From: Gemmatimonas sp.
GTDB lineage: Bacteria > Gemmatimonadota > Gemmatimonadetes > Gemmatimonadales > Gemmatimonadaceae
Reading direction: 5' to 3'
Length of the DNA stretch: 45,147 nt
Assembly: GCA_013822425.1 (NCBI GenBank)
Contig: PNKL01000021.1
Location: 1-45,147 of the forward strand
The notes beneath the pieces are model-generated. The model searched no databases. It was not told where the DNA came from and saw only the letters and a list, made by a program, of their open reading frames with translations. Positions 15,811-24,068 of the stretch are shown here, in pieces; the stretch's first letter is position 1; every line of letters starts with the position of its first letter. The position numbers and the translations under genes were made by a program.

Positions 15811-15904
15811 GGAACGAGGAGGGAGTTCCTCGGCGCGCCCATGATCTCCGTCCTCGTTCCGCATCTCGTCCCCCGTCCCTACGCCTCTACCCCCTCCTCG
15901 TTCC
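15811..15904. repeat. Intergenic inverted repeat, family B
   Basis: The left arm GGAACGAGGAGGGAGTTCCT is followed by a GGCGCGCC centre. Mirror arms follow: CCTCGTTCC, then CCCTACGCCTCTACCCCCTC and CTCGTTCC. It occupies nearly all the space between the symporter and the HAD gene. The centre GGGAGTTCCT-y-GGCGCGCC is shared with the copy at 22594-22744. Confidence 0.85.
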
Positions 15905-15932
15905 GCGCCTCGGTTCCCGTTTAGTTTGTGTC

Positions 15933-16583
15933 ATGCCTCTCCCCGCCCTCCTCTTCGATCTCGATGGCACGGTCGTCGATTCCATCGAGCTCATCGTCCA
16001 GGCCGCCGTGCACGCCTTTGACGGGCGTGAGGGGCCGCGGCCGACGCGCGAGGAGTGGGTGGCGCTGATCGGCACGCCGCTGGCGCCGATGCTGCGGCGG
16101 TGGGCGCACGATGACGATGACGTGAAGTTCCTGTGGGACCGGTACCGCGCCTATCAGATTGAGCACCACGACCGGCTCGTGTCGGCGTATCCGGGGGCGG
16201 TGGAACTCATCCGGCGGCTGCACGCGCGCGGACATGCGATGGCGATCGTGAGTTCGAAGTTGGAGTCCGGCATCCGGCGCAGTCTCGATTATGTGGGAAT
16301 CACCGACTGCTTTGGCGCGCTCATCGGCATCGAGGCCACCGAGAAGCACAAGCCCGAGCCCGAGCCGGTGCTGCTGGCGCTCGAACGGCTCGGAATGTCG
16401 GCGAGCGATGCCTGGTTCATTGGCGACTCGCCGTACGACGTGCTGGCCGGTCACGCGGCGGGGGTGCGAACGATCGGCGTGTTGAGCGGACCGTATGATC
16501 GCGCGGCGATGGAGCATGCGAAGCCGATGCACCTGGTGGAATCGCTTACCGACATCGAGCCGCTGCTGGTCGCAGGCAATTGA
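15933..16583 (+). CDS. HAD-family phosphatase (Gph/PpaX-like)
   Basis: 216 residues from ATG 15933. The HAD motifs are in order: I, D9-L-D11-G-T; II, AIVSSK; III, the Lys of EKHKPEPEP; IV, GDSPYDVLAGHAAG. A helical cap between motifs I and II places it in subfamily IA with phosphoglycolate and pyrophosphate phosphatases. D9 would be phosphorylated and D11 act as acid/base. The substrate is uncertain; a house-cleaning role on phosphoglycolate or pyrophosphate is possible. The 3' end is duplicated in the next 33 bp. Confidence 0.9.
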   Translation: MPLPALLFDLDGTVVDSIELIVQAAVHAFDGREGPRPTREEWVALIGTPLAPMLRRWAHDDDDVKFLWDRYRAYQIEHHDRLVSAYPGAVELIRRLHARGHAMAIVSSKLESGIRRSLDYVGITDCFGALIGIEATEKHKPEPEPVLLALERLGMSASDAWFIGDSPYDVLAGHAAGVRTIGVLSGPYDRAAMEHAKPMHLVESLTDIEPLLVAGN

Positions 16584-16620
16584 GCCGACGGGCTGCCGCT
16601 GATCGCAAGCAATTGAGCCG
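16563..16620 (+). repeat. 33-bp-period duplication of the HAD gene's 3' end
   Basis: The last codons and stop of the HAD gene (16563-16587, ending GCAATTGAGCCG) are repeated at 16596-16620 with two or three changes, at a 33-bp period. The second copy lies just after the gene and 53 bp before the large methyltransferase starts. It may be a slippage duplication or a scar at the edge of an inserted block. Confidence 0.8.
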
Positions 16621-16673
16621 TGGTGCGCTGACACGGTGACGCCCCGCGGCGCACGTGACGCTACCGTGCCCGC

Positions 16674-19600
16674 GTGCTCACCGTCACCGATGCCGCCGCG
16701 CTGCTGCAGCGCACCTCCGACCGCCGCGGACGCGTGGCCCTGCTTCGCATGCTGGGCTTTCGTGCGCCGGCTGGCGATCTCGACCCCGATGCGGCGCGGC
16801 GACTCGGCCTTGATTACCCGCTGCAGCGCGTCGAGGTCGCGTCGGGACCCGGCACACTGCGCGCACTGCTGCTCGAGGTCCCGATGTCGGCGTCACTCCG
16901 CGACACCGCCGGACGCGCGGCACGCAGCATTGCGACGCGCGCACCGGAACTCCTCTGGCTGGTGCTTGCGGCGCAGCGTCAGAGCGCGGTGGCGCTCCTG
17001 GTTCCGGCGCCGGGGGGCGCTGCTCATGCCGCGGCGATGGTGGTGGAGCCTGCCATGGTGCGGCCTGGCGACGCCGAATCGCTCGTCGCGCTCGAGGGCG
17101 GTCGCAGTGACAGCGACCTCGACACGCACCTGCGCTGGCGTGAGGCGCTCGGCCGCGACGCGCTGACACGGCGATTCTATCGGGAGCTTGAACAGGCCGT
17201 GCTCGCGTTGGCCGGCGGCGCGCGCGGCGCCGCTGACAGCGCCACGCGTCACGCCCTTGCCCTGCGCTGCACGTCTCGCCTGCTCTTCCTCTCGTTTCTT
17301 GAAGCAAAGGGATGGCTCGACGGCGACCGCGCCTTCCTGTCGCGGCAGGTGGCCGCGCGCGGCAACCGGCTGCACGGCACGCTGCTCGAGCCCTTGTTCT
17401 TCGGGACGCTCAATGCGCCGATGTCGCGCCGGTCCCCCGCCGCCCGCGCCTTCGGCCGCCTGCCCTTCCTCAACGGCGGCCTCTTCACGCGCGACGTGCT
17501 GGAGAAGCAGCATCGCGCGTTGCGATTCGCGGACGAGGACATCGCGCGCATCGTTGGTGAGCTGCTCGCGCGCTACCGCGTCACCGCCCACGAGGGATCG
17601 GCCGAGTTCGCCGAAGCGGCGGTGGACCCGGAGATGCTCGGCCGCGCATTCGAGTCGTTGATGGCATCGGATGATCGGCGACTTACGGGCGCCTTCTACA
17701 CGCCGCCCACGATGATCCGCCACATCACGGACCTCGCGTTGGATGCGGCGCTCTCCGGGCCGGAGCAGCGCTCGGCACTCGCAGAGGCGCGAGCGGGCCG
17801 TGTGGCCGACGACGACGCCGCCACGCGGCTCCGCACCGCACTCAATGACCTGCGCATTCTGGACCCAGCCTGCGGTACGGGCGCCTTTCTCGTGCATGCG
17901 ATGACGGAGGTTTCCCGTCTGCTGGCGGCAGCGCACGACGCGCGTCCGGAGCATGTGCGGCGCCGCGCCGTGCTCGCCCAGTCGATCTTCGGCGTCGACA
18001 TCAATCCCACCGCCATCTGGCTGTGCGAACTGCGGCTGTGGCTCTCCGTGGTGGTGGACAGCCCGGAGCGCGATCCGCTGCGCGTGCCGCCGCTGCCAAA
18101 CCTCGACCGGCACATTCGCTGCGCCGACGCGCTCGCGGGCCCCGCCTTCGATGTCACGGGTGGCGGCGACGCCGGCGTCACGCGGTTGCGCGAGCGGTAC
18201 GCCCGCGCCACCGGACCCCGCAAGCGTTCGCTGCAGCGCGCGCTCGACCGTGCCGAACGCACGCTCGCGGTGGACGCGGTGGAGCGACGGCTCGCGGTGG
18301 CGGCGTTGAAGCGGCGTGACCTGGTGTGCGCGCTGCGCGGGCGCGACCTGTTCGGCAGGCGCCGCGTGGCCACGGCCACCGAGCGCGCGGCGCTCGACGA
18401 GTGGCGGCGCGACGCGCGAGGGCTGCGCCGCGCGCTCGCGGCGCTGCGCGCCGGCGGCGCCGTCCCCTTCGGCTTCGCGTCGCACTTCGGCGACGTGGCG
18501 CAACGCGGCGGCTTCGACCTCGTCGTCGGCAACCCGCCGTGGGTGCGACTGCATCGCATCCCGCCCAGTGAGCGCACGGCGCTGCGCGCCCGGTATGAGT
18601 CCATGCGCGATGCCACATGGCGGGCGGGAGCGGTGGCGAGCGGCGCCATGTCCGGCTTCGGCATGCAGGCCGATCTCTGCGCGCTCTTCACCGAACGCGC
18701 CGCTTCACTCGTGCGGCCCGCTGGCGTGGTGGCGCTGCTCGTGCCGTCGAAGCTGTTCCGCAGCCTCGCTGGCGGGGGGCTTCGCGCGCTCCTGGCGCGC
18801 TCCACGGCGCTGCTGTCCTGCGAGGACCACTCGGCGGGTCGTGCGCTGTTCGACGCCGCTGTCTATCCCGCCATTCTCCTGCTCCGGCGTGAGCGCGTGG
18901 CCGGGCGCTCGCGGGCAGGTGCGGACGTGGCATGCGCCGTAGTGCGCCGAGATGTCGAATGCCGCTGGCGCACGCCGCTCGGCCGAATGGCGCTCGACGC
19001 CAGCGACGGAGCCCCCTGGCTGCTGCTGCCACCGCCTGTGCGCGACGCCTTCGATGCGCTCGTGGCGGCAGGGACACCGCTTGCCGACACCCCGTTCGGG
19101 CGTCCGCTGCTCGGCGTGAAGAGCGGGTGCAATGACGCCTTTGTCGTGCAGCCGGAGGCGTCGTGGGCGGCGCGATCGGGCGTCGCGTCGTGCACGGTGC
19201 GGAGCGGCGAGCGCGAGGGGCTCATCGAGCGCGCGTTGTTGCGCCCCGCGTTGCGCGGCGAGGACCTCACGGCCTTCGCCGGACCTGCGCTGCAGCGCGC
19301 CATCATCTGGACGCACGACGCATCACTGCAGCCGCTGCGCTCCCTGCCGCCGCGCGCGGGTCGCTGGCTGTCGCACTGGCGGCCGACCCTCGAGCGGCGC
19401 GCCGATGCGCGGTCTCGCGACCAGTGGTGGTCGCTCTTCCGTCTCGAAGCCTCCGTCCGGGGCTGGCGCGTTGCCTGGGGTGATGTGGGACGGACGCCGC
19501 GCGCCGTGGTGCTCCCGCCGGACGATGACACCGTGCCGCTGAACAGCTGTTACGTCGTGCGCGCACCCTCCGAAGACGACGCCGACGCCCTCGCCACGTG

Positions 19601-19865
19601 GCTCAACGCCCCGCTCGCCGTCGCCTGGCTGGGCGCAATCGCGGAACCCGCACGAGGAGGGTACCACCGCTTCCTCGGCTGGACGATGGCGCGCCTGCCG
19701 CTGCCGTCCGACTGGCCGGCCGCGCGCCGCCTGCTCGCAAGCATCGGACACGCCGCGCGCGCGGGTCACGTGCCGTCCCCCGCTGAGCTGCATGAATGTT
19801 CACTCCGCGCCTTCCGCGTATCCGCGTCGCTGATGGAGCCGTTGCTGACATGGACGCGCTGGTAG
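16674..19865 (+). CDS. Large Eco57I-like class I N6-adenine DNA methyltransferase
   Basis: 1063 residues from GTG 16674. An N-terminal domain of about 170 residues is followed by a helical region with LLFLSFLEAKGWL and ESLMASDDRRLTGAFYTPP, the usual lead-in of this family. AdoMet motif I is DPACGTGAF (D397), a FGVDINPTAIWLCELRLWL segment follows, and the catalytic motif is N620-P-P-W (VVGNPPWVRLHRI). The C-terminal 300 residues, from LLGVKSGCNDAF, look like a TaqI-type target-recognition domain. I cannot find a clear PD-(D/E)xK nuclease in the N-terminus. The next gene is an overlapping SNF2-like helicase, so this is probably the modification and recognition part of a restriction or anti-phage system. 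Confidence 0.9.
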   Translation: MLTVTDAAALLQRTSDRRGRVALLRMLGFRAPAGDLDPDAARRLGLDYPLQRVEVASGPGTLRALLLEVPMSASLRDTAGRAARSIATRAPELLWLVLAAQRQSAVALLVPAPGGAAHAAAMVVEPAMVRPGDAESLVALEGGRSDSDLDTHLRWREALGRDALTRRFYRELEQAVLALAGGARGAADSATRHALALRCTSRLLFLSFLEAKGWLDGDRAFLSRQVAARGNRLHGTLLEPLFFGTLNAPMSRRSPAARAFGRLPFLNGGLFTRDVLEKQHRALRFADEDIARIVGELLARYRVTAHEGSAEFAEAAVDPEMLGRAFESLMASDDRRLTGAFYTPPTMIRHITDLALDAALSGPEQRSALAEARAGRVADDDAATRLRTALNDLRILDPACGTGAFLVHAMTEVSRLLAAAHDARPEHVRRRAVLAQSIFGVDINPTAIWLCELRLWLSVVVDSPERDPLRVPPLPNLDRHIRCADALAGPAFDVTGGGDAGVTRLRERYARATGPRKRSLQRALDRAERTLAVDAVERRLAVAALKRRDLVCALRGRDLFGRRRVATATERAALDEWRRDARGLRRALAALRAGGAVPFGFASHFGDVAQRGGFDLVVGNPPWVRLHRIPPSERTALRARYESMRDATWRAGAVASGAMSGFGMQADLCALFTERAASLVRPAGVVALLVPSKLFRSLAGGGLRALLARSTALLSCEDHSAGRALFDAAVYPAILLLRRERVAGRSRAGADVACAVVRRDVECRWRTPLGRMALDASDGAPWLLLPPPVRDAFDALVAAGTPLADTPFGRPLLGVKSGCNDAFVVQPEASWAARSGVASCTVRSGEREGLIERALLRPALRGEDLTAFAGPALQRAIIWTHDASLQPLRSLPPRAGRWLSHWRPTLERRADARSRDQWWSLFRLEASVRGWRVAWGDVGRTPRAVVLPPDDDTVPLNSCYVVRAPSEDDADALATWLNAPLAVAWLGAIAEPARGGYHRFLGWTMARLPLPSDWPAARRLLASIGHAARAGHVPSPAELHECSLRAFRVSASLMEPLLTWTRW

Positions 19866-22039
19866 CCGTGCAACGGCGCATCGCCGACGCCATCGCCGGC
19901 GAAGCGCCGGATGCTGATGCCCGCCTCGGCAGGGTTCGCCTGCGACCGCATCAGGTGGACGCCGTGCATCGACTGCGTGCGGCCATGCGTTCGCACGGCG
20001 GGGCGCTGCTCGCCGATGCTCCCGGACTTGGCAAGACGTACGTGGCCCTGGCCGTCGCGCGCGCCTGCGGCGGCGCGATGGTCATCGCCCCCGCGGCGCT
20101 GCGCGCGCAGTGGATGCGCTCGGCCGCGCTCGCCGCCGTGCGCGTGGAGTGGCGGTCGCTCGAGCAGCTCAGCCGGCGGTCGGCAGCCTCCGCGGCGCCT
20201 CTGCTCGTCGTGGACGAGGCGCATCACCTGCGCAACCCGCTCACGCGACGCTATGCGCATGCCGCCGCACTGGCCATCGGCAAGCGCGTCCTCCTGCTGT
20301 CCGCCACGCCCGTGCACAACCGTGCCGAGGATCGCGATGCACTGTTCGCCCTCTTCCTTGGACCGGCCGCTGCCACCCTGCCTGCCGACGTCCTGGCGCG
20401 ACTCATCGTGCGGCGCGAGGCGGAGGCGACGCTCCTTCCTCGCCGTCGCCCTGTACGCTGGCTCCGACCTCCGCCTCACCCCGACGTCAGCGCATTGCTG
20501 TGTGCGCTTCCACCGCCACTCCCGGCCGCGGATGGACGGGCAGCGGTGGCGCTGGTACGACTCACCCTCGCGCACGCGTGGTCGTCAAGCATGGCGGCGC
20601 TCGATGCGACGGTGCGGCGCGCCCTCCATCACGCCGCGGCCATTGATGACGCACTCACGGCGGGGCGCTGGCCGACGCGCCGCGAGCTGCGCGCGTGGGT
20701 CACCACCGCCGAGTCGTCCCAGTTGGCATTCCCCGAGCTCGTCGCGGCGCCGGCGCGCACGGACCTCGGGGCGGCACGCACGATCCTCGCCCGCCACGTG
20801 CGCGCACTCGTTGCCCTGCATGCACGCGTAGTCGGAGCGCGCGATGGTGACACCGCCGCGCGCGCCGCGCTCCTGCGTCGCGTGCTCGACACACACCCCG
20901 CCGCGACGATCGTCGCGTTCTCGCGCTACGCCGGCACCATTGATGCCCTCTGGCACGCGCTGCGATTCGAGGCGGGCGTCGTGGCGATCACGGCGCGGGG
21001 GGTGCGGTCGGCAGGAGGCGGACTGAGTCGCCTGGACGTGCTCGCCGCACTGGCATCCGATGCCGTCGAGGACGCACGCGCTCCCCTGCGGCTCGTGCTG
21101 AGCACCGACCTTTTGGGCGAGGGCCTCGACCTGCGCGCCGCTTCGGTAATCGTCCACCTCGATCAGCCGTGGACTCCGGCACGGATCGACCAGCGCGAGG
21201 GGCGCGCGCTGAGGCTTGGTTCGCCACACGCGACGGTCGCAGTCTACGCGGTGCGGCCGCCGCGCGGTGCGACGCGCCTGCTCGCGCTTGCGGCGCGCTT
21301 GCAACACAAGCGATGCGCCATGGACTCGAGCGTGGAGGCGGGCACGGCACGCGAATCGCTGCTCGCACGTGTTCGCCCGTGGCAGCAGGCACCGCGCGGC
21401 GGCGCCAGGGTGGCGGCGGCGTGTGCAGGTTCGAATGGCTGGGTGGCGGTTCTTCGCGACGCGAGTGGCCGCGCGCGCGTGGTCGTGAGCGACGGCTGCA
21501 CGGTCGTTGAAGACGACGCACGACTGCTCGATGTGCTCGCGCGCGTTGAGCCAGGCCGTGCGGTATCGCCACCTGCGGAGCGGCTGCGCGAGGCCCACAG
21601 ATACATTCGAGACTGGCTTCGCGCTGACGCTTCGGCCGCGCTGGCGGGCGCGCACGCGGGCGCGCACGCGGGCGACCGCGGCAGCCGCGCGGCGATCGCG
21701 CGACGGCTGGACGCCGCGTTGCGCTCGGCGCCGCTCACCCTGCGTGCCGCCCTTCAGTCACGGATTGTCGCGGCACAGGCCCGGACGGCCGTCATGTCCG
21801 GCGCCGGTGTCGAGCGGGCCCTTGCTGCGGCCCTGAAGAGCGAGAGCGTGGAGGAACTACTCAATGCTGTAGAAGCCATCGGCGAGCCGCAGGATGACAA
21901 ACGGCCAGCAGCGCGCGGATCGCGGCTGCTGGCCCTGTTGCTGCTCGTCGCCCACGAGCAGAGGAGCCTTACCGGTCCCCCGCCGCTCCCAATCGCCCCT
22001 CGCTCAGCAGCTTCGCCTGGAACCGCTGCGCCTCGCTGA
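19850..22039 (+). CDS. SNF2-like superfamily 2 helicase/translocase partnered with the methyltransferase
   Basis: 729 residues from ATG 19850, inside the end of the methyltransferase gene (16-nt overlap); ATG 19796 is an alternative. Helicase motifs: I, APGLGKT (K62); II, D122-E-A-H; III, LLSATPVHN; V, STDLLGEGLDL; VI, DQREGRALRLGS (about 447), where the usual second Arg pattern QRxGRxxRxGQ is slightly changed. An Ala/Arg-rich C-terminal part of about 200 residues is unassigned. SNF2-type enzymes translocate on duplex DNA. Pairing with a type II-like adenine methylase recalls DISARM (DrmMI/DrmD) and split type ISP or Hma-like systems, but no third gene is seen. The 3' end overlaps the convergent gene by 71 nt. 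Confidence 0.88.
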   Translation: MDALVAVQRRIADAIAGEAPDADARLGRVRLRPHQVDAVHRLRAAMRSHGGALLADAPGLGKTYVALAVARACGGAMVIAPAALRAQWMRSAALAAVRVEWRSLEQLSRRSAASAAPLLVVDEAHHLRNPLTRRYAHAAALAIGKRVLLLSATPVHNRAEDRDALFALFLGPAAATLPADVLARLIVRREAEATLLPRRRPVRWLRPPPHPDVSALLCALPPPLPAADGRAAVALVRLTLAHAWSSSMAALDATVRRALHHAAAIDDALTAGRWPTRRELRAWVTTAESSQLAFPELVAAPARTDLGAARTILARHVRALVALHARVVGARDGDTAARAALLRRVLDTHPAATIVAFSRYAGTIDALWHALRFEAGVVAITARGVRSAGGGLSRLDVLAALASDAVEDARAPLRLVLSTDLLGEGLDLRAASVIVHLDQPWTPARIDQREGRALRLGSPHATVAVYAVRPPRGATRLLALAARLQHKRCAMDSSVEAGTARESLLARVRPWQQAPRGGARVAAACAGSNGWVAVLRDASGRARVVVSDGCTVVEDDARLLDVLARVEPGRAVSPPAERLREAHRYIRDWLRADASAALAGAHAGAHAGDRGSRAAIARRLDAALRSAPLTLRAALQSRIVAAQARTAVMSGAGVERALAAALKSESVEELLNAVEAIGEPQDDKRPAARGSRLLALLLLVAHEQRSLTGPPPLPIAPRSAASPGTAAPR

Positions 22040-22511
22040 TCCGCTCCACTTCCAGCGACATCGCGTCCACGCTCTGCTGCAACTGCAATAGCTGCTGCTG
22101 CAGCACCTGCGAATGCTCGCCCGCTGCCTTGATCTCGGTGTTCCGGTTGAACCGCCGCGCAATCATGCGCGCAAACGGGCCCAGGATCACCATCGCCGCA
22201 ATCAGCCCCATCAGGCCGAGCGCCGTCTCCTGCGCCATCGTCGCCAGCGGCATCACCTCGGGAGGCAACTGCGCGCTCGTGATGACCGTGCGGTCGCCCT
22301 GCCTGTCGATGATCACCCGCCCGCCGCCTTCTGGCACGGGCGGCAGCGCCACCGGCGCCTGGGGCGCCGTGGCCGGCTGCGGCGCCGTCGGCTGGCCCGA
22401 CTGTGCGGCCCGCGCCGCCTGCGTGGCCTGCTGCACGGCCTCCTGCACCGCGCTCCGGACCTGCTGCTGGATCTCCGCGTTTGTCGGCCTGGCATTCTGC
22501 AGCGTCAGCAT
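21969..22511 (-). CDS. Single-pass membrane protein with coiled coil, unknown function
   Basis: 180 residues from ATG 22511. An N-terminal Gln/Ala-rich helix (EIQQQVRSAVQEAVQQATQA) and a Pro/Ala linker are followed by a stretch of VIIDRQGDRTVIT type. One membrane segment comes next (ALGLMGLIAAMVILGPFARMI), then a C-terminal coiled coil (HSQVLQQQLLQLQQSVDAMSLEVERISEAQRF). The family is not recognised. The frame is open upstream to 23333, but that part runs through repeats and the sigma-factor gene and is not coding. Confidence 0.72.
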   Translation of the reverse strand: MLTLQNARPTNAEIQQQVRSAVQEAVQQATQAARAAQSGQPTAPQPATAPQAPVALPPVPEGGGRVIIDRQGDRTVITSAQLPPEVMPLATMAQETALGLMGLIAAMVILGPFARMIARRFNRNTEIKAAGEHSQVLQQQLLQLQQSVDAMSLEVERISEAQRFQAKLLSEGRLGAAGDR

Positions 22512-22593
22512 CGTTCCACCCGGTGGGGGACGGCACAAAAGTACACATTCTATACGTAGGGTGGAGGACATAAGTGTCTTCAAGCCTTTCAAC

Positions 22594-22744
22594 GGAACGA
22601 GGAGGACGTAGAGGCGTAGGGACGAGGGACGGGGGGTGGAACGGGGAGGGAGTTCCTTGGCGCGCCGATGACCTTCCTCCTCGTTCCTCGCCCCGTCCCC
22701 CTCGCTGAGCCTCCACCCCCTCCCCGTTCCGATCCCTCGTCCCC
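22594..22744. repeat. Intergenic inverted repeat, family B
   Basis: The left arm, GGAACGAGGAGGACGTAGAG with GTAGGGACGAGGGACG, is mirrored on the right by CCTCCTCGTTCC, CTCCACCCCCTCCCCGTTCC and CCCTCGTCCCC. The centre shares GGGAGTTCCT-t-GGCGCGCC with the 15.8-kb copy. It lies between the divergent membrane-protein and ECF sigma genes, a place where a terminator is not expected. Confidence 0.85.
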
Positions 22745-22749
22745 TCTTC

Positions 22750-22777
22750 AAACCTTTTATGCCCTCCTCCTGTCTGA
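22750..22777 (+). promoter_or_regulatory. Candidate ECF-type promoter of the sigma operon
   Basis: AAACCTT (22750-22756) and GTCTGA (22772-22777) are 15 nt apart, about 30 nt before the sigma factor start. This resembles ECF promoters (AAC core at -35, GTC at -10) and would fit autoregulation. The match is partial and the call tentative. GAGGA at 22792-22796 is a possible but distant ribosome site. Confidence 0.35.
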
Positions 22778-22808
22778 TCCTGCGAACCACCGAGGACCAG
22801 CACTCCGG

Positions 22809-23372
22809 ATGCAGGCTACCCCACTCCCCGTGATGCCCACGCCGTCGCTCGCCGACGACGTCGCCCTCGCCGCCCGCGGCGATCGGCGCTCCTTCGAGCG
22901 CCTGTACCGGGCCCACGTGGACAAGGTCTTCACCCTCTGTGCCCGAATGGTGGGCGACCGGATGAGGGCCGAGGAACTGACGCAGGATGTCTTCGTCAGG
23001 GCGTGGGAGAAGCTCGCGCAGTTCCGCGGGGACTCGGCTTTTGGCACCTGGCTGCACCGTCTGGCAGTGAACGTCGTGCTCAACGAACGGCAAGTGGAAA
23101 AGCGCCGGCGCGAGCGGCACGACGATGGCATCGAGGACATGGACGCATTGCCTCATGGCGAACTGCGCCCGCTTCCGGTGCCCGGGCTCAGCATTGACCT
23201 GGAGGCGGCCATCGCCAGCCTGCCTCCGGGCGCCAAGAAGGTGTTCGTGCTGCACGACGTGGAGGGCTACACCCACGAGGAGATCGCCGGCATGTTCGGC
23301 GTCACTGCGGGAGGATGCAAGGCGCAGCTGCACCGCGCCCGAATGCTGCTGAGGGAGGCCTTGAACCGATGA
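22809..23372 (+). CDS. ECF-family RNA polymerase sigma factor
   Basis: 187 residues from ATG 22809; ATG 22833 is possible. Region 2 runs from DVALAARGDRRSFERLYRAH through AEELTQDVFVRAWEKLAQFRGDSAFGTWLHRLAVNVVLNE. Region 4 runs from LEAAIASLPPGAKKVFVLHDVEGYTHEEIAGMFGVTAGGCKAQLHRARMLL. Region 3 is absent, as expected for ECF sigmas. It directs core polymerase to stress or envelope promoters and is probably held by the anti-sigma factor encoded next, whose ATG overlaps this stop (ATGA). Confidence 0.95.
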   Translation: MQATPLPVMPTPSLADDVALAARGDRRSFERLYRAHVDKVFTLCARMVGDRMRAEELTQDVFVRAWEKLAQFRGDSAFGTWLHRLAVNVVLNERQVEKRRRERHDDGIEDMDALPHGELRPLPVPGLSIDLEAAIASLPPGAKKVFVLHDVEGYTHEEIAGMFGVTAGGCKAQLHRARMLLREALNR

Positions 23373-24055
23373 CCCATCCCATGATCACTTGCGACGACGC
23401 CCTGCTGCTGGTCAGCGACCGGCTCGACGGCACGCTCAGCGACACGCAGCGCGCGCAACTCGACGCGCACCTCGCCGCGTGCGTCGCGTGCTGCAAGGTG
23501 GTGCGCGACCTCGAGCAGATTCACGCCGACGCCGCGTCGCTCCCCACGCTGACCCCGTCGCACGACCTGTGGGCCGGCATCGAGGCGCGTATCGACGCCC
23601 CCGTCGTTTCATTGAAAACGCACCGGCACCCCCCCATCGCCCACTGGTCGTCGCGGCAGTTCGCTGCCGCCGCCGCGGTGCTGATGGCGGTGACGGCCGG
23701 CGGCACCTGGTTCGTGGCCATCCGTTCGGCGGGTTCGCCCACCGAACTCGTCGCGACCTCCCCCGCCCCGCGTACCGAGCTCGTCTCGGTCGCTTCCGAA
23801 AAGGGGATGGCGGCGTACGAGGGTGAGATCGGCGCGCTGCGCAACATCATCGAGACGCGCCGCGGCGATCTCGACTCCGCCACGGTCGCCGTGCTTGAAA
23901 AGAACCTGAAGCTCATTGACCAGGCGATCACCGAGAGCAAGGCCGCGCTGGCCGCCGATCCGGCCAGCACCTTCCTCGCCGACCAGGTCAGCCGTGCCTA
24001 CGACACCAAGCTCGAACTCCTGCGCTCGGCGGCGATGCTGCCGTCACGCACCTGA
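23369..24055 (+). CDS. Anti-sigma factor with zinc-finger (ZAS) domain
   Basis: 228 residues from ATG 23369 (ATGA overlap with the sigma gene). The cytoplasmic N-terminus has the ZAS zinc site H34-x3-C38-x2-C41. One membrane helix follows (about 93-113, FAAAAAVLMAVTAGGTWFVAI), then an external helical domain (YEGEIGALRNIIETRRGDLDSATVAVLEKNLKLIDQAI...). It likely binds the partner sigma factor at the membrane and releases it when the external domain senses stress. Two secreted DUF4097-like proteins follow in the same operon. Confidence 0.92.
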   Translation: MTHPMITCDDALLLVSDRLDGTLSDTQRAQLDAHLAACVACCKVVRDLEQIHADAASLPTLTPSHDLWAGIEARIDAPVVSLKTHRHPPIAHWSSRQFAAAAAVLMAVTAGGTWFVAIRSAGSPTELVATSPAPRTELVSVASEKGMAAYEGEIGALRNIIETRRGDLDSATVAVLEKNLKLIDQAITESKAALAADPASTFLADQVSRAYDTKLELLRSAAMLPSRT

Positions 24056-24068
24056 CAAGGACCTGACC

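Noticed and set aside
14675-15844. 389-codon open frame on the plus strand
   Set aside because: It is an out-of-frame shadow of the symporter, with a His/Arg-rich composition and no recognisable domain.
16893-18554. 553-codon open frame on the minus strand
   Set aside because: It is antisense to the methyltransferase, whose motifs (DPACGTG, NPPW) define the coding strand; the reverse frame shows no family pattern.
20585-21667. 360-codon open frame antisense to the helicase
   Set aside because: It lies opposite helicase motifs III-VI and has Cys/Arg-rich noise composition.
22668-22808. Extended N-terminus of the ECF sigma factor
   Set aside because: The extra 47 codons lie in the family-B repeat and are Pro/Ser-rich; ECF sigmas begin close to region 2, which fits ATG 22809 or 22833.
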